A stretch of DNA of 64,000 nucleotides from Actinophytocola gossypii (GTDB taxonomy: Bacteria > Actinomycetota > Actinomycetes > Mycobacteriales > Pseudonocardiaceae), in contig NZ_JAFFZE010000024.1 of NCBI RefSeq assembly GCF_025165815.1, forward strand, positions 62,001 through 126,000. The letters run 5' to 3'. A model generated the notes under the pieces. The model searched no databases and had not been told where the DNA came from. It saw only the letters and a list, made by a program, of their open reading frames with translations. Below are positions 32,716 to 41,863 of this stretch, piece by piece. The first letter of the stretch is position 1. The number at the start of each line of letters is the position of its first letter. Made by a program: the position numbers and the translations under genes.

Positions 32716-34092
32716 TCAGCGAAGCGCCACCAGCGTGCCACCGCGCTGCTCGTACACCATCGGCCCACTCGAGGACATCGTGACCACGCCGTCGTACCCG
32801 CCCCGGTCGACCGGGATCGTGCCCCGCACCTCACCGGTCGCCGGGTTCAGCACGGTGATCCCGCCGCGCACCGGCACCAGCATCCGGCCGGCGAACAGCG
32901 TGCCGGGGCCGACCGCGTTCTCGACCGTCCACAGTGGCCGCAGGTCGGCCTTGGCCAGCGCGATCGTGCGCGAACCGGTGAACCAGTACACCGCGCCCGG
33001 TGCCTCGGCGACGGGCACGACGTTGCCGGGCGGGTCCTCGGCCGGCAGGTCGCCGGGCGCCAGCGACAGCGGGTGCCGCGCCACCACGGCCCCCTCCTCG
33101 TCGTACACGAGCAGCCGGGCCGGGTCCGGCGCGACGGCCACCGTGCACAGCTGGGTCTGGCCCTCGTCGACGCCGATCCGGCACTCGTCGCTCAGCGCGA
33201 GCACCCGCGAGCCGCGGACGCCGATGGCCGTGCTGAACGTGACCTCGGGCTCCTCGGAGCTGTCGTCGCCGGTGGCGCGGTACACGGTCAGCCGGTCGCT
33301 CGGGTCGTCCGGGCAGCGCTCGATCACCCCGATCCGGCCCTCCTCCACGGCGACCGAGCCGTAGTCGCAGCCCGTCCTCGGCTGCCGGTCCGCGTTCACC
33401 AGGGTCGGCACCCGGCCGTACTCCATGGTCAGCACCAGGTCCGAGCGGTACGTGTGCAGCAGCCGGTCGCCGGTCGCGGTGAGGTAGCTGCCGTCGAACA
33501 CCAGCCGGGTGCCCAGCTCGGCGTCGGAGTTGCGCTGGCCGAGGTCGGGGCGGCCGTCGTCGTCCCGGCCGCGCTGCCCGGAGGCCGGGTCGAGCGCGGT
33601 GATCTCGCTGCACCCGCCCGCCTTGCGCGGGTCGTCGGCGGGCAGCAGGTTCTCCGTCCGCGCGTACACCGCGACCGCCATCGACCAGGCCGAGGTCACG
33701 GTGCACAGGTCAAGGCCGCGGCTGTAGCGCCAGCGCTCCTCGCCGGTGACCGGGTCGCGTCCGATGACGTCGCCGCCCTCGCCGGTGACCACCGCCGGGC
33801 CTGCCGTGACCGGCACCGGCGTGGCCGGGCTCGGTGCCCGCCAGGACTCGGCGAGCGACGGCGGGAACGCGGTGGGCGCCGCCGGTGAGGTGACCGGGGC
33901 GTCGTGGGTGGTCGACGTGGTGGCCCGGCTGTCGCTGCCCTGCCACAGCAGCAGGCCGCCGGCCACCGCGGCGACGGTGATCAACGCCGCCGCGGCCAGG
34001 TCCCGCTTGCGGTGGAAGCGGGACCGCTCGACCGGTTCGTACTCTGGCTCGTCGCCCTCGAGCACGTCCTCGTCCCCGATGCGGTTCCTCAC
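32716..34092 (-). CDS. Membrane-anchored PQQ-like beta-propeller protein
   Basis: A 458-residue protein with an N-terminal charged segment, a transmembrane helix (LAAAALITVAAVAGGLLLW, about residues 32-50), a Pro/Thr-rich linker, and a periplasmic propeller. Repeats of the GRDPVTGEERWRYS and ITVLNPATGEVRGTIP types indicate PQQ-like blades. Four or more cysteines occur in the propeller. In M. tuberculosis a similar protein (Rv3212, from memory) also lies next to rhlE. The gene follows rhlE by six bases and likely shares its transcript. Confidence 0.85.
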   Translation of the reverse strand: MRNRIGDEDVLEGDEPEYEPVERSRFHRKRDLAAAALITVAAVAGGLLLWQGSDSRATTSTTHDAPVTSPAAPTAFPPSLAESWRAPSPATPVPVTAGPAVVTGEGGDVIGRDPVTGEERWRYSRGLDLCTVTSAWSMAVAVYARTENLLPADDPRKAGGCSEITALDPASGQRGRDDDGRPDLGQRNSDAELGTRLVFDGSYLTATGDRLLHTYRSDLVLTMEYGRVPTLVNADRQPRTGCDYGSVAVEEGRIGVIERCPDDPSDRLTVYRATGDDSSEEPEVTFSTAIGVRGSRVLALSDECRIGVDEGQTQLCTVAVAPDPARLLVYDEEGAVVARHPLSLAPGDLPAEDPPGNVVPVAEAPGAVYWFTGSRTIALAKADLRPLWTVENAVGPGTLFAGRMLVPVRGGITVLNPATGEVRGTIPVDRGGYDGVVTMSSSGPMVYEQRGGTLVALR

Positions 34093-34098
34093 GGGGAG

Positions 34099-35904
34099 TC
34101 AGTCTGCCGAAGGCGCTGTTTCGCTCGTGTTCGGTGCCTCGGCGCGGGCCTCGGCGCCGTCGGCGCCGCCCCGGCTGCGCCGGCGCCGACGCTGCCTGGC
34201 CGGGCGGTCCGACCGGCTCGACGGCGCGGTGCTCGGCGCGTTCGACGTCTCGGCGGCCTGCTCGGCCTGCTGGCCGACCTCGACTCCGCCACGGCGCCGC
34301 CTGCGGGTGCGCCTGCGCTGCTCGCCGCCCTCGCCGTCGGTCGTGTGCGCGGATGTGCGCGCCGGGCCGTCGGCGTCGCCGCCGCGCCTGCGGTTGCGGC
34401 CCTTGCCCCGACCGCGGGAGCGGCCGCCGAGGTCCTCCTCCGGCTCCGCGTCCAGACCCGCGCGGGTGCGCTTGGCCAGCGGCAGCCGGCCGGTCGAACC
34501 CGCCGGGATGCCGAGGTCGGTGTAGAGGTGCTCGGAGGTGGAGTACGTCTCCACCGGCTCGGGGAGGTCGAGGCCGAGCGTGTCGCTGATCAGCTTCCAG
34601 CGCGGCTCCTCGTCCCAGTCGACGAGCGTGATCGCGACGCCCTCGCGCCCGGCCCGGCCGGTGCGGCCGATCCGGTGCACGTAGGTGCCGTCGTCCTCGG
34701 GGCACTGGAAGTTGATGACGTGCGTCACGTCGTCGATGTCGATGCCGCGCGCCGCGACGTCGGTGGAGATCAGCACGTCCACCTTGCCGGAGCGGAACGC
34801 GCGCAGCGACTGCTCGCGGGCGCCCTGGCCCAGGTCACCGTGCACGGCGGCGACGGCGAATCCGCGATCGGACAGGTCGTCGGCCACCTTCTGCGCGGTG
34901 CGCTTGGTGCGGCTGAAGATCATCGTCAGGCCGCGGCCCTCCGCCTGCAGCGCGCGGGCGACGACCTCGATCTTGTCCAGCGAGTGCGCCCGGTAGACGA
35001 ACTGGCGGGTGCGCTCGTGGATCGCGCCGGCGTCGGTCTCCTCGGCGCGGATGTGCGTCGGCCGGTGCAGGAACGTGCGGGCCAGCGTGATGATCGGGCC
35101 CGGCATCGTGGCCGAGAACAGCATGGTGTGCCGCTCGTCCGGAACCATCCGCAGGATCCGCTCGATGTCGGGCAGGAAGCCGAGGTCGAGCATCCGGTCG
35201 GCCTCGTCGAGCACCAGCGCGCCGACCTTGCCCAGCACCAGGTGGCGCTGTTCGGCGAGGTCGAGCAGCCGGCCCGGAGTGCCGACGACGATGTCCACGC
35301 CCTTGCGCAGGGCCGCGATCTGCGGCTCGTACGGGCGGCCGCCGTAGATCGACTCCACCCGCACGCCGAGGTGCTTGCCGGCGTCGGTGATGTCGTGGGT
35401 GACCTGCAGACACAGCTCGCGGGTCGGCACCACGACGAGTGCCTGGGGGGTGCCGTCGCCCGGGCTGGTGAGCCGCTGCAGCAGCGGGACGCCGAAGCCC
35501 AGCGTCTTGCCGGTGCCGGTGCGGGCCTGGCCGATGACGTCCTCGCCGGCCAGCGCCAGCGGCAGCGTCAGTTCCTGGATGGCGAACGTCCGCTCGATGC
35601 CCGCCTCCGTGAGCGCCCGAACGACCTCTTCGCGCACGCCGAACTCGGCGAACGTGGGGGAGTCGTTGCGCACCGGGGCGCCGGACTGGAGCGGGTGGGA
35701 CGTGTCGGTCTCTGGGACGCCTGCCTCGCTGTGTTCCAGCGTCACGGCGTCGAGTTCGGGGTTCTCCTGATTGTCGGTCGTGTTGTTTTCTGTCGAGACG
35801 GTGATGAGTTTCTCCCTAGTCGTCCAGCGCGCTCCGCCCTGGACGGGCCGCTCGACCGCACGCTCATGTCGTGTCGTGCGGGAGGGCCGGCGGGGCGCGC
35901 ACAC
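34099..35904 (-). CDS. rhlE: DEAD-box RNA helicase RhlE-type; start uncertain
   Basis: RNA helicase with all DEAD-box motifs: [49 protein letters not shown] and [10 protein letters not shown]. The C-terminus (about 130 residues) is a disordered Arg/Gly/Glu-rich tail with [13 protein letters not shown]. The usual start is unclear: the first in-frame ATG/GTG is GTG 35904, adding residues with no family support. An AGGGAG ribosome binding site (35813-35818) sits seven bases before an ATC at 35805-35803 (codon 34), while the next GTG is 35746. The enzyme probably acts in RNA decay or ribosome assembly. Confidence 0.92.
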   Translation of the reverse strand: MCAPRRPSRTTRHERAVERPVQGGARWTTREKLITVSTENNTTDNQENPELDAVTLEHSEAGVPETDTSHPLQSGAPVRNDSPTFAEFGVREEVVRALTEAGIERTFAIQELTLPLALAGEDVIGQARTGTGKTLGFGVPLLQRLTSPGDGTPQALVVVPTRELCLQVTHDITDAGKHLGVRVESIYGGRPYEPQIAALRKGVDIVVGTPGRLLDLAEQRHLVLGKVGALVLDEADRMLDLGFLPDIERILRMVPDERHTMLFSATMPGPIITLARTFLHRPTHIRAEETDAGAIHERTRQFVYRAHSLDKIEVVARALQAEGRGLTMIFSRTKRTAQKVADDLSDRGFAVAAVHGDLGQGAREQSLRAFRSGKVDVLISTDVAARGIDIDDVTHVINFQCPEDDGTYVHRIGRTGRAGREGVAITLVDWDEEPRWKLISDTLGLDLPEPVETYSTSEHLYTDLGIPAGSTGRLPLAKRTRAGLDAEPEEDLGGRSRGRGKGRNRRRGGDADGPARTSAHTTDGEGGEQRRRTRRRRRGGVEVGQQAEQAAETSNAPSTAPSSRSDRPARQRRRRRSRGGADGAEARAEAPNTSETAPSAD

Positions 35905-35965
35905 CCTCGTGGACGCCGCGTCTAACGCGTGCGTCCTGGTCAGTCTACCTTCTCCGGCGTGCCGA

Positions 35966-35971
35966 TACCCT
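35966..35971 (+). promoter_or_regulatory. -10 element for leaderless MiaE-like gene
   Basis: TACCCT ends seven bases before the ATG at 35979. No ribosome binding site is visible, which fits a leaderless transcript. Confidence 0.45.
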
Positions 35972-35978
35972 CAGCCCC

Positions 35979-36629
35979 ATGAGCGAGTCGCCCATCGCCC
36001 CCGGGATCGTCGACCTCCTCGGCGTACTGGCCTACGGCGAACTCTCCGCCTTCGACCGCCTCTCCGAGGACGCGCGGACCGCGCCGACGCTGCCCGGCCG
36101 GGCAGCGCTGTCGGCGATGGCGGCGGCCGAGATCGGCCACTACACGCGGATCGAGCGGTTCCTGGCCGAGCACGGGGTCGACGTGCAGGACGCGATGCGG
36201 CCGTTCATCGGCCACTTCGACACCTGGCACGCCTCCACCGCGCCCCGATCCTGGCTGGAGTCGCTGGTCAAGGCCTATGTGGGCGACGGGCTGGCGGCCG
36301 ACCTGTACCGGGAGATCGCGACCTGGCTCGACGAGGGCACCCGGTCGCTGGTGGTGGAGGTGCTGGCCGACACCGGGCACTCCGCGTTCGCCGAGCGGGA
36401 GGTGCGGGCGGCCATCGAGCAGGACCGGACCGTGCGCGACCGGCTGACGCTGTGGGGCAGGCGGCTGCTGGGGGAGGCGCTGACCCAGGCGCAGTACGTG
36501 GTGGCGGAGCGGGACGGGCTCGCGGAGCTGATCGTCACCGGAACGGGTGACCTGGCGGGAATCGCGGCGCTGTTCCGGCGGTTGCAGCAGGCACATGGCA
36601 GGCGGATGACCGCGCTCGGTCTCGGCTAG
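35979..36629 (+). CDS. Ferritin-like MiaE-type protein
   Basis: A 216-residue all-helical protein beginning [22 protein letters not shown]. It resembles the MiaE_2/ferritin-like family, with the helix patterns [17 protein letters not shown] (E and H metal ligands) and [17 protein letters not shown]. True MiaE hydroxylates ms2i6A in tRNA through a di-iron site; whether this actinobacterial version does so is not established. In mycobacteria the homologue (Rv3210c, from memory) lies beside rhlE, as here. An upstream frame is longer but ATG 35979 fits the -10 element. Confidence 0.85.
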   Translation: MSESPIAPGIVDLLGVLAYGELSAFDRLSEDARTAPTLPGRAALSAMAAAEIGHYTRIERFLAEHGVDVQDAMRPFIGHFDTWHASTAPRSWLESLVKAYVGDGLAADLYREIATWLDEGTRSLVVEVLADTGHSAFAEREVRAAIEQDRTVRDRLTLWGRRLLGEALTQAQYVVAERDGLAELIVTGTGDLAGIAALFRRLQQAHGRRMTALGLG

Positions 36630-36675
36630 CCTGGTGCGGGTCAGCGTTGTGTAGTGCGTCGAGGCGGAGGTCAGC

Positions 36676-36903
36676 GTGGAGGTCAAGGTCGGAGTCGCGG
36701 ACACCGCGCGGGAGCTGGTGCTCAACAGCAACCAGTCCCCGGAGGAGATCGAGTCCCTCGTCGCGGGCGCGTTGAAGGACTCCGCCGGGACGCTCAGCCT
36801 TGTCGACGACAAGGGGCGCCGGTACGTGGTGCCGTCCGGGCGGATCGCCTACGTCGAGATCGGCTCCGCCGACAGCCGCCGCGTGGGCTTCGCGACCGCG
36901 TAG
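36676..36903 (+). CDS. DUF3107 protein (TB9.4-like)
   Basis: A 75-residue protein (VEVKVGVADTARELVLNSNQ...), starting at GTG 36676 after GGAGG. It matches the actinobacterial DUF3107 family, called TB9.4 in mycobacteria, and contains the strands RELVLNS and RRYVVPSGRIAYVEIG. Function unknown. It is convergent with the first TetR gene. Confidence 0.92.
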   Translation: MEVKVGVADTARELVLNSNQSPEEIESLVAGALKDSAGTLSLVDDKGRRYVVPSGRIAYVEIGSADSRRVGFATA

Positions 36904-36916
36904 TCGGCCGGCCTGG

Positions 36917-37618
36917 TCAGCCGGCGTCGCTGGTCGGGGTGAGCTTGACCACCTTGTTCACCTCGAGCGGCTTGTTCGGGTCCAGGACGATGCCGTGCGC
37001 GCGGGTGAAGCCGTCGATCGCCGACCAGATGATCTCGGTCAGGTACTCGACCACCGCGTCGCGGCTCATCGTGCGGCGTTCCAGCCACCATTCGCTGACG
37101 TTCTGGACCATGCCGACGATGCCGTGCCCCCACGGCTCGGCGCCGCCGGAGTCGATGTTCATCGAGCGCAGGTAGTCGCCGAGCAGGGCGCTGAGCGCGT
37201 TGGCGATCAGCTCCTTGTCCTCGGCGACGATGTCCTGCTCGACCGGGGCGCGGGCGAAGCTGCGGCGGATCAGCACCCGGTACAGGTGCGGGTGCTCCTC
37301 GACGGTGGAGAAGAACGCGTCCAGGCTCTTGCGGATGCGCGGGACCGGGGCTTCCTCGTTGTTCATGGCCGGGATGAGCCGGTCGAACAGGATCTCGGTG
37401 CCGCGCTGGCCGAGCGCGACGAACAGGTCGGCCTTGTCGGCGAAGTGCCGGTAGAGCACCGGCTTGGTCACGCCCGCCTCGGCCGCGATGTGGTCCATGC
37501 CCACGTCCGGGCCGTGCTCGGCGAGCGCCCGCATCGCGGCCTCGACGAACTCCGCCCGGCGTGCCGCCCGGTGCGATCTCCAACGGTCGCGCCGGGCGTC
37601 CCCAGTGTTGTCGGACAT
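36917..37618 (-). CDS. TetR-family transcriptional regulator
   Basis: A 233-residue TetR protein. The DNA-binding domain (about residues 22-68) has the helix-turn-helix GMDHIAAEAGVTKPVLYRHFADKADLF. The C-terminal region is a ligand/dimerisation domain without recognisable ligand residues. It is the second of two tandem TetR genes, only 16 bases after the upstream one, so they are probably co-transcribed. The target is unknown. Confidence 0.92.
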   Translation of the reverse strand: MSDNTGDARRDRWRSHRAARRAEFVEAAMRALAEHGPDVGMDHIAAEAGVTKPVLYRHFADKADLFVALGQRGTEILFDRLIPAMNNEEAPVPRIRKSLDAFFSTVEEHPHLYRVLIRRSFARAPVEQDIVAEDKELIANALSALLGDYLRSMNIDSGGAEPWGHGIVGMVQNVSEWWLERRTMSRDAVVEYLTEIIWSAIDGFTRAHGIVLDPNKPLEVNKVVKLTPTSDAG

Positions 37619-37634
37619 TCCCCCAACGGTAGCC

Positions 37635-38270
37635 CTACGGGCTCTGCAGCGGGAAACCGCCGCCGATGCCCTTCCAGGCCAGCGTGGAGATCAGGCCGAC
37701 GGCCTCGTCCTTGGGCATCGTGCGGTTGTTCGACAGCCACGACCGGGCCGCCACCTGGCTGATCCCGACCAGGCCGACCGCGAGCAGCTGGGCGCGCTCC
37801 TCGTCCAGGCCGGCGTCGGCGGTGATGGTCGCGGTGATCGCCGCGGTGCAGGCGTCGGTGCCGCGGTCGATCGCGGCCTGCACGGCCGGCTCGCCGCGCA
37901 GGTCGGACTCGAAGACGAGTCGGTAGGCCTGGCTCTCGCCGTCGACGAAGTCGAAGTACGCGCTGACCGCGTTGCGCACCCGCGCCCGGTTGTCGGTGGT
38001 GGACTGCATGGCGTCGGTGACCCGCGAGATCAGCTCGTCGACGTGGATCTCCAGCAGCGCCATGTACAGCTCGAGCTTGCCGGGGAAGTGCTGGTAGAGC
38101 ACCGGCTTGCTGACGCCGGCGCGCTCGGCGATCTCGTCCATCGCCGCCGCGTGGTAGCCGTTGCGGGCGAAGACGTCCTGCGCCGCCTCGAGCAGCTGCG
38201 CCCGCCGCGCGGTCCTGGGCAGCCTGGCCGCCCGGTTGGCCTGCGCGCCGTGTTGCACCGTCTCCGACAT
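37635..38270 (-). CDS. TetR-family transcriptional regulator (Rv3208-like)
   Basis: ATG 38270, after GGGAGG, gives 211 residues (MSETVQHGAQANRAARLPRT...). The DNA-binding domain contains AMDEIAERAGVSKPVLYQHFPGK. The C-terminal helices include AYRLVFESDLRGEPAVQ and VAARSWLS. The mycobacterial homologue is a TetR at the same position (Rv3208, from memory). It is divergent from the alpha/beta hydrolase. The recognition helix is similar to that of the tandem neighbour (SKPVLYQHF versus TKPVLYRHF). Confidence 0.93.
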   Translation of the reverse strand: MSETVQHGAQANRAARLPRTARRAQLLEAAQDVFARNGYHAAAMDEIAERAGVSKPVLYQHFPGKLELYMALLEIHVDELISRVTDAMQSTTDNRARVRNAVSAYFDFVDGESQAYRLVFESDLRGEPAVQAAIDRGTDACTAAITATITADAGLDEERAQLLAVGLVGISQVAARSWLSNNRTMPKDEAVGLISTLAWKGIGGGFPLQSP

Positions 38271-38406
38271 CCTGCCGCCTCCCACGCGTGTCACTCCTCC
38301 TGCGAGCCGGGGTCACCGACCCGTGCGGGTGATATGACCTTACTCGCCGGTAATGATCGTCCGCGATCGTCCGCCCGTGTCCTGGCCCGTCAGGGACACT
38401 GGGAGG

Positions 38407-39393
38407 ATGAGTACCAGCGCCACGACCCGATCTCCGGTTACCCATGTTCCCCTGTCCGACGCGCTGCTTCCTCCGGTGGACGGCTCCACCCCGCCCTGGC
38501 CGGGCGGCGACGAGACGTCGGGAGGCGTGACGCTGCACGTGCGGCGCACGCCGGGGCCACCGGACGCCGAGTCGACGGCGGTCTACCTGCACGGGCTTGG
38601 CGGCTCGGCGACGAACTGGACCGACCTCGCGGGCCAGCTGTCCGGGTACGTGCCGGGGATCGCGGTGGACCTGCCGGGGTTCGGGCGCACCGAGCCGCCG
38701 GACGGGTTCGACTACTCGATGCCCGCGCACGCCGACACGGCCGCCCGATTCATCCGAGGTCTGGGTGTCGGGCCGGTGCACCTGTTCGGCAACTCGATGG
38801 GTGGGGCGATCGCGGTGCTGCTCGCCGCGCGACACCCCGACCTGGTGCGCACGCTCACGCTGATCTCGCCGGCGATGCCGGACCTGCGGCCGTTCACGTC
38901 CAGGATGTCCGACCCCCGGCTGCCGCTGGCGTTCCTGCCGCTGGTCGGGCCCGCGGTGCGCAGACGGCTGGCGCAGGAGGACGTCGAGACGCGGGTGATG
39001 CGGCTGCTGCGGCTGTGCTTCGCCGAGCCGGACCGGGTGCCGGAGTCGCGCAGGCAGGAGGCGGCCAGGGAGTTCGAGGAGCGGGAGAAGCTGGTCTGGG
39101 CGAACCCTGCGCTCGCGCGCAGCACGTTCGGGCTGTTCCGGACCTGGCTGGTGCCCAGGTCGCGGTCACTGTGGACGCTGGCGCCCAGGATCGAGGCCCC
39201 GGCGCTGGTCGTGTGGGGGACCGCGGACAAGCTGGTCACGGTGCGCAAGGCGCCGAGGACAGCCCGGCTGCTGCCCAGGGGGCGGCTGCTCGTGCTGCCG
39301 CGCACCGGGCACGTCGCGCAGATGGAACGGCCGGGCACGGTGGCCCGCGCGGTGCTCGGGATGTGGGAGGAGGTCGCAGCCGGCCGCTGGTGA
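38407..39393 (+). CDS. Alpha/beta hydrolase
   Basis: ATG 38407 gives 328 residues. The conserved elements are VYLHGLGGSATNW (oxyanion), GNSMGG (nucleophile Ser), WGTADKLV (acid), and RTGHVAQMERP (His). It could be an esterase, or a lactonase/haloperoxidase-type enzyme. The GACACT hexamer (38395-38400) lies six bases before the ATG and GGGAGG touches the start codon, so this may be leaderless. It is divergent from the TetR pair, which might regulate it. Confidence 0.9.
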   Translation: MSTSATTRSPVTHVPLSDALLPPVDGSTPPWPGGDETSGGVTLHVRRTPGPPDAESTAVYLHGLGGSATNWTDLAGQLSGYVPGIAVDLPGFGRTEPPDGFDYSMPAHADTAARFIRGLGVGPVHLFGNSMGGAIAVLLAARHPDLVRTLTLISPAMPDLRPFTSRMSDPRLPLAFLPLVGPAVRRRLAQEDVETRVMRLLRLCFAEPDRVPESRRQEAAREFEEREKLVWANPALARSTFGLFRTWLVPRSRSLWTLAPRIEAPALVVWGTADKLVTVRKAPRTARLLPRGRLLVLPRTGHVAQMERPGTVARAVLGMWEEVAAGRW

Positions 39394-39457
39394 CCTGGGC
39401 CATCCGAGTCACCGGTTCGTCGGCGCGTCGTTATCAACCTGTGGCATTCTGGGCGCC

Positions 39458-40474
39458 GTGACGAAGCGCGCCCAGGACAGGCACCGCGCGAGCGCGCGCC
39501 GTACCTCGGCGCAGCCGCTCGCGGCGTCGTGGCGGCCGGACGGCGACGAGCCGGGGCCCGCGCGGCGGCGCAGGACCCGCAAGCGCGGGCTGCGTGGCCT
39601 GCTCGCGACCTACAGCTGGCGGATCTACGCGGTGCCGGTGCTGGTGGCGGTCACCGTGCTGGTGTTCATCGACACCGCGAACGACGATGGCACGCCCGCG
39701 CGGGCCGACCAGATCTCCGCGGTGCGCGGCGAGCAGGACCCCGAGGCGCCCGCCCCGGCGGACCCGAAGGCCACCGAGCAGCCCGCGGTCCCGCCGAACC
39801 TGAACATCCCGACCGCCGAGCTGCCGAAGGGCGCGCCGTACCCGAAGGCGGGTGAGGGCGAGTTCGACATCGTGCCCGGCCGCGGCGAGCGCGTCGGCAC
39901 GGGCGGCGAGCTGTTCACGTACACGATCGAGATCGAGCGCGGGATCGACCTGGCGCCCTACGGCGGCAAGGACTCGTTCGCGTCGCTGGTCGACACGACG
40001 CTCGCCGACCCGCGCGGCTGGGCGGCCACCGGCCAGGTGTCGGTCCAGCGGATCGACGGCGAGGCCGAGGAACCAGACGTCCGGATGACGCTGGCCACGC
40101 CGGAGACCATCCACCAGCCGGACTACTGCGGGTACTCGATCAAGTACGAGTCGTCCTGCTGGCGCAGCAGCGAGAGCCGCGTGATGATCAACCTGGCCCG
40201 CTGGGTGCGCGGCGCGGTCGCGTTCGGCGGCGACATCGGCACGTACCGGCAGTACGCGATCAACCACGAGATCGGCCACGCCTTCGACAACGGCCACGTC
40301 GGCTGCGCCAAGAACGGCGCCCTGGCCCCGGTGATGATGCAGCAGACCTTCGGCGTCGCCAACGACTACGTCGCCCGCCTCAACGACCAGGTGGGCAACG
40401 CCGACCCGGTCCAGGCCGACGGCAAGACGTGTCGTTACAACGCCTGGCCCAACCCCCAGGCCCGCCCCGCCTGA
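39458..40474 (+). CDS. DUF3152 zincin-like membrane-anchored protein
   Basis: A 338-residue protein with a basic N-terminus, one transmembrane helix (RIYAVPVLVAVTVLVFIDT, about residues 55-73), a Pro/Ala-rich linker, and a C-terminal extracytoplasmic DUF3152 domain. The sequence INHEIGHAFDNGH contains a HExxH-type zinc site with a third histidine, so it may be a metallopeptidase. Cysteines in DYCGYSIKYESSC and GCAKNG could form disulphides. CATTCT ends seven bases before GTG 39458. In mycobacteria (Rv3207c, from memory) it neighbours moeZ, as here. Confidence 0.88.
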   Translation: MTKRAQDRHRASARRTSAQPLAASWRPDGDEPGPARRRRTRKRGLRGLLATYSWRIYAVPVLVAVTVLVFIDTANDDGTPARADQISAVRGEQDPEAPAPADPKATEQPAVPPNLNIPTAELPKGAPYPKAGEGEFDIVPGRGERVGTGGELFTYTIEIERGIDLAPYGGKDSFASLVDTTLADPRGWAATGQVSVQRIDGEAEEPDVRMTLATPETIHQPDYCGYSIKYESSCWRSSESRVMINLARWVRGAVAFGGDIGTYRQYAINHEIGHAFDNGHVGCAKNGALAPVMMQQTFGVANDYVARLNDQVGNADPVQADGKTCRYNAWPNPQARPA

Positions 40475-40478
40475 CCCC

Positions 40479-40494
40479 GCGAGTCGTACGTTCC
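40479..40494 (+). repeat. Single copy of the dispersed 22-bp-period repeat core
   Basis: GCGAGTCGTACGTTCC at 40479-40494 is identical to the core at 62973-63032 and to the reverse complement of the array at 26284-26512. It begins five bases after the DUF3152 gene and is followed by the poly-G tract. Confidence 0.85.
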
Positions 40495-40500
40495 GGTCGC

Positions 40501-40583
40501 GGGGGGGGGGGGGGGGGGGGGGGGGGCCCCCCCCGCCCCGGGGGGGGCGGCCCGGCGGGGGGGGGGGGGGTGGGGGGGGGGGG
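40501..40583 (+). other. Low-complexity poly-G/poly-C tract
   Basis: A run of 26 G is followed by C-rich bases, another G block, CGG-type spacers, 14 G, T and 12 G. No other segment of the window is like this. It may be an assembly or sequencing artefact, or a genuine quadruplex-prone region upstream of moeZ. The following bases (GAGCTCCCGTGGGACGG) return to ordinary composition. Confidence 0.9.
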
Positions 40584-40654
40584 AGCTCCCGTGGGACGGC
40601 GGCGTTGTACCGAGCAGACTGGGGAGTACCGCACACCGTGTCGAGGAGGAGACC

Positions 40655-41833
40655 ATGGCAGGCAGTTTGCCGCCGCTGGTGGAGCCGGCCGAGGAGCTGA
40701 CCAAGGACGAGGTCGCCCGCTACAGCCGGCACCTGATCATCCCCGATGTGGGGGTGGACGGGCAGAAACGGCTGAAGAACGCCAAGGTGCTGGTGGTCGG
40801 CGCGGGCGGGCTGGGCAGCCCGGCGCTGCTGTACCTGGCCGCCGCGGGGGTCGGCACGCTCGGGATCATCGACTTCGACGTGGTCGACGAGTCGAACCTG
40901 CAGCGCCAGGTCATCCACGGCGTCTCGGACGTCGGCAAGCCCAAGGCCGTGTCGGCCAAGGAGTCGGTCGCCGAGATCAACCCGTTCGTCACGGTCAACC
41001 TGCACCAGGAGCAGCTGACCTCGGACAACGCGCTGGACGTGTTCCGCGGCTACGACCTGATCCTGGACGGCACCGACAACTTCGCCACCCGCTACCTGGT
41101 CAACGACGCCGCCGTGCTGCTCGGCAAGCCGTACGTCTGGGGCTCGATCTTCCGGTTCGAGGGCCAGGTCAGCGTGTTCTGGGAGGACGCCCCCAACGGC
41201 CAGGGTCTCAACTACCGCGACCTCTACCCCGAGCCCCCGCCGCCCGGCATGGTCCCCTCCTGTGCGGAGGGCGGCGTGCTCGGCGTGCTCTGCGCGTCGA
41301 TCGGGTCGGTCATGGTCACCGAGGCGATCAAGCTCCTCACCGGCATCGGCGAGCCGCTGCTCGGCCGGCTGATGGTCTACGACGCCCTGGAGATGTCGTA
41401 CCGCACCATCAAGATCCGCAAGGACCCCGAGTCCAAGCCGATCGAGGGCCTCATCGACTACGACGCGTTCTGCGGCGTGGTGTCCGACGACGCCCAGCAG
41501 GCCGCCGCCGGCCACACGATCACCCCGAAGGAGCTCAAGGACAAGTTCGACCGGGCCGAGAACTTCGCGCTGATCGACGTCCGCGAGCCGCACGAGTACG
41601 AGATCGTGAACATCCCCGGCGCCGTGCTCGTGCCGAAGGACCGGATCCTGTCCGGCGAGGCGCTCGCGGAGCTCCCGCAGGACAAGCCGATCGTGTTGCA
41701 CTGCAAGTCCGGCGCGCGCTCGGCGGAGGCCCTCGCGGCCCTGCACAAGGCGGGTTTCGGCGACGCGGTGCACGTCGGCGGCGGGGTGCTCGGCTGGGCG
41801 CGGGACGTCGACCCCAGCCTGCCTACCTACTGA
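40655..41833 (+). CDS. moeZ: Adenylyltransferase/sulfurtransferase MoeZ-type protein
   Basis: MoeZ-type proteins activate the C-terminus of small ubiquitin-like sulfur carriers and then transfer sulfur, for molybdopterin, thiocysteine or thionucleoside synthesis. The N-terminal ThiF/E1 domain has the ATP-binding VLVVGAGGLGSPALLYLAAAG near residue 45 and DGTDNFATRYLVNDA. A C-terminal rhodanese domain (about 285-392) includes DVREPHEYEIVNIPGA and the catalytic Cys in HCKSGARSAEA near residue 350. It starts at ATG 40655, after GGAGGAGA. It is relevant to the neighbouring molybdoenzyme (nitrate reductase) gene. Confidence 0.95.
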   Translation: MAGSLPPLVEPAEELTKDEVARYSRHLIIPDVGVDGQKRLKNAKVLVVGAGGLGSPALLYLAAAGVGTLGIIDFDVVDESNLQRQVIHGVSDVGKPKAVSAKESVAEINPFVTVNLHQEQLTSDNALDVFRGYDLILDGTDNFATRYLVNDAAVLLGKPYVWGSIFRFEGQVSVFWEDAPNGQGLNYRDLYPEPPPPGMVPSCAEGGVLGVLCASIGSVMVTEAIKLLTGIGEPLLGRLMVYDALEMSYRTIKIRKDPESKPIEGLIDYDAFCGVVSDDAQQAAAGHTITPKELKDKFDRAENFALIDVREPHEYEIVNIPGAVLVPKDRILSGEALAELPQDKPIVLHCKSGARSAEALAALHKAGFGDAVHVGGGVLGWARDVDPSLPTY

Positions 41834-41849
41834 GCGGCGTCCGGGCGGG

Positions 41850-41855
41850 TAGCGT
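41850..41855 (+). promoter_or_regulatory. -10 element for leaderless APH-like gene
   Basis: TAGCGT lies eight bases before GTG 41864, and no Shine-Dalgarno sequence is visible. Confidence 0.4.
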
Positions 41856-41863
41856 GCTGGGTC

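Noticed and set aside
40501-40583. Regulatory G-quadruplex upstream of moeZ
   Set aside because: The tract could fold this way, but the extreme homopolymer lengths make a sequencing or assembly error at least as likely, so no function is claimed.
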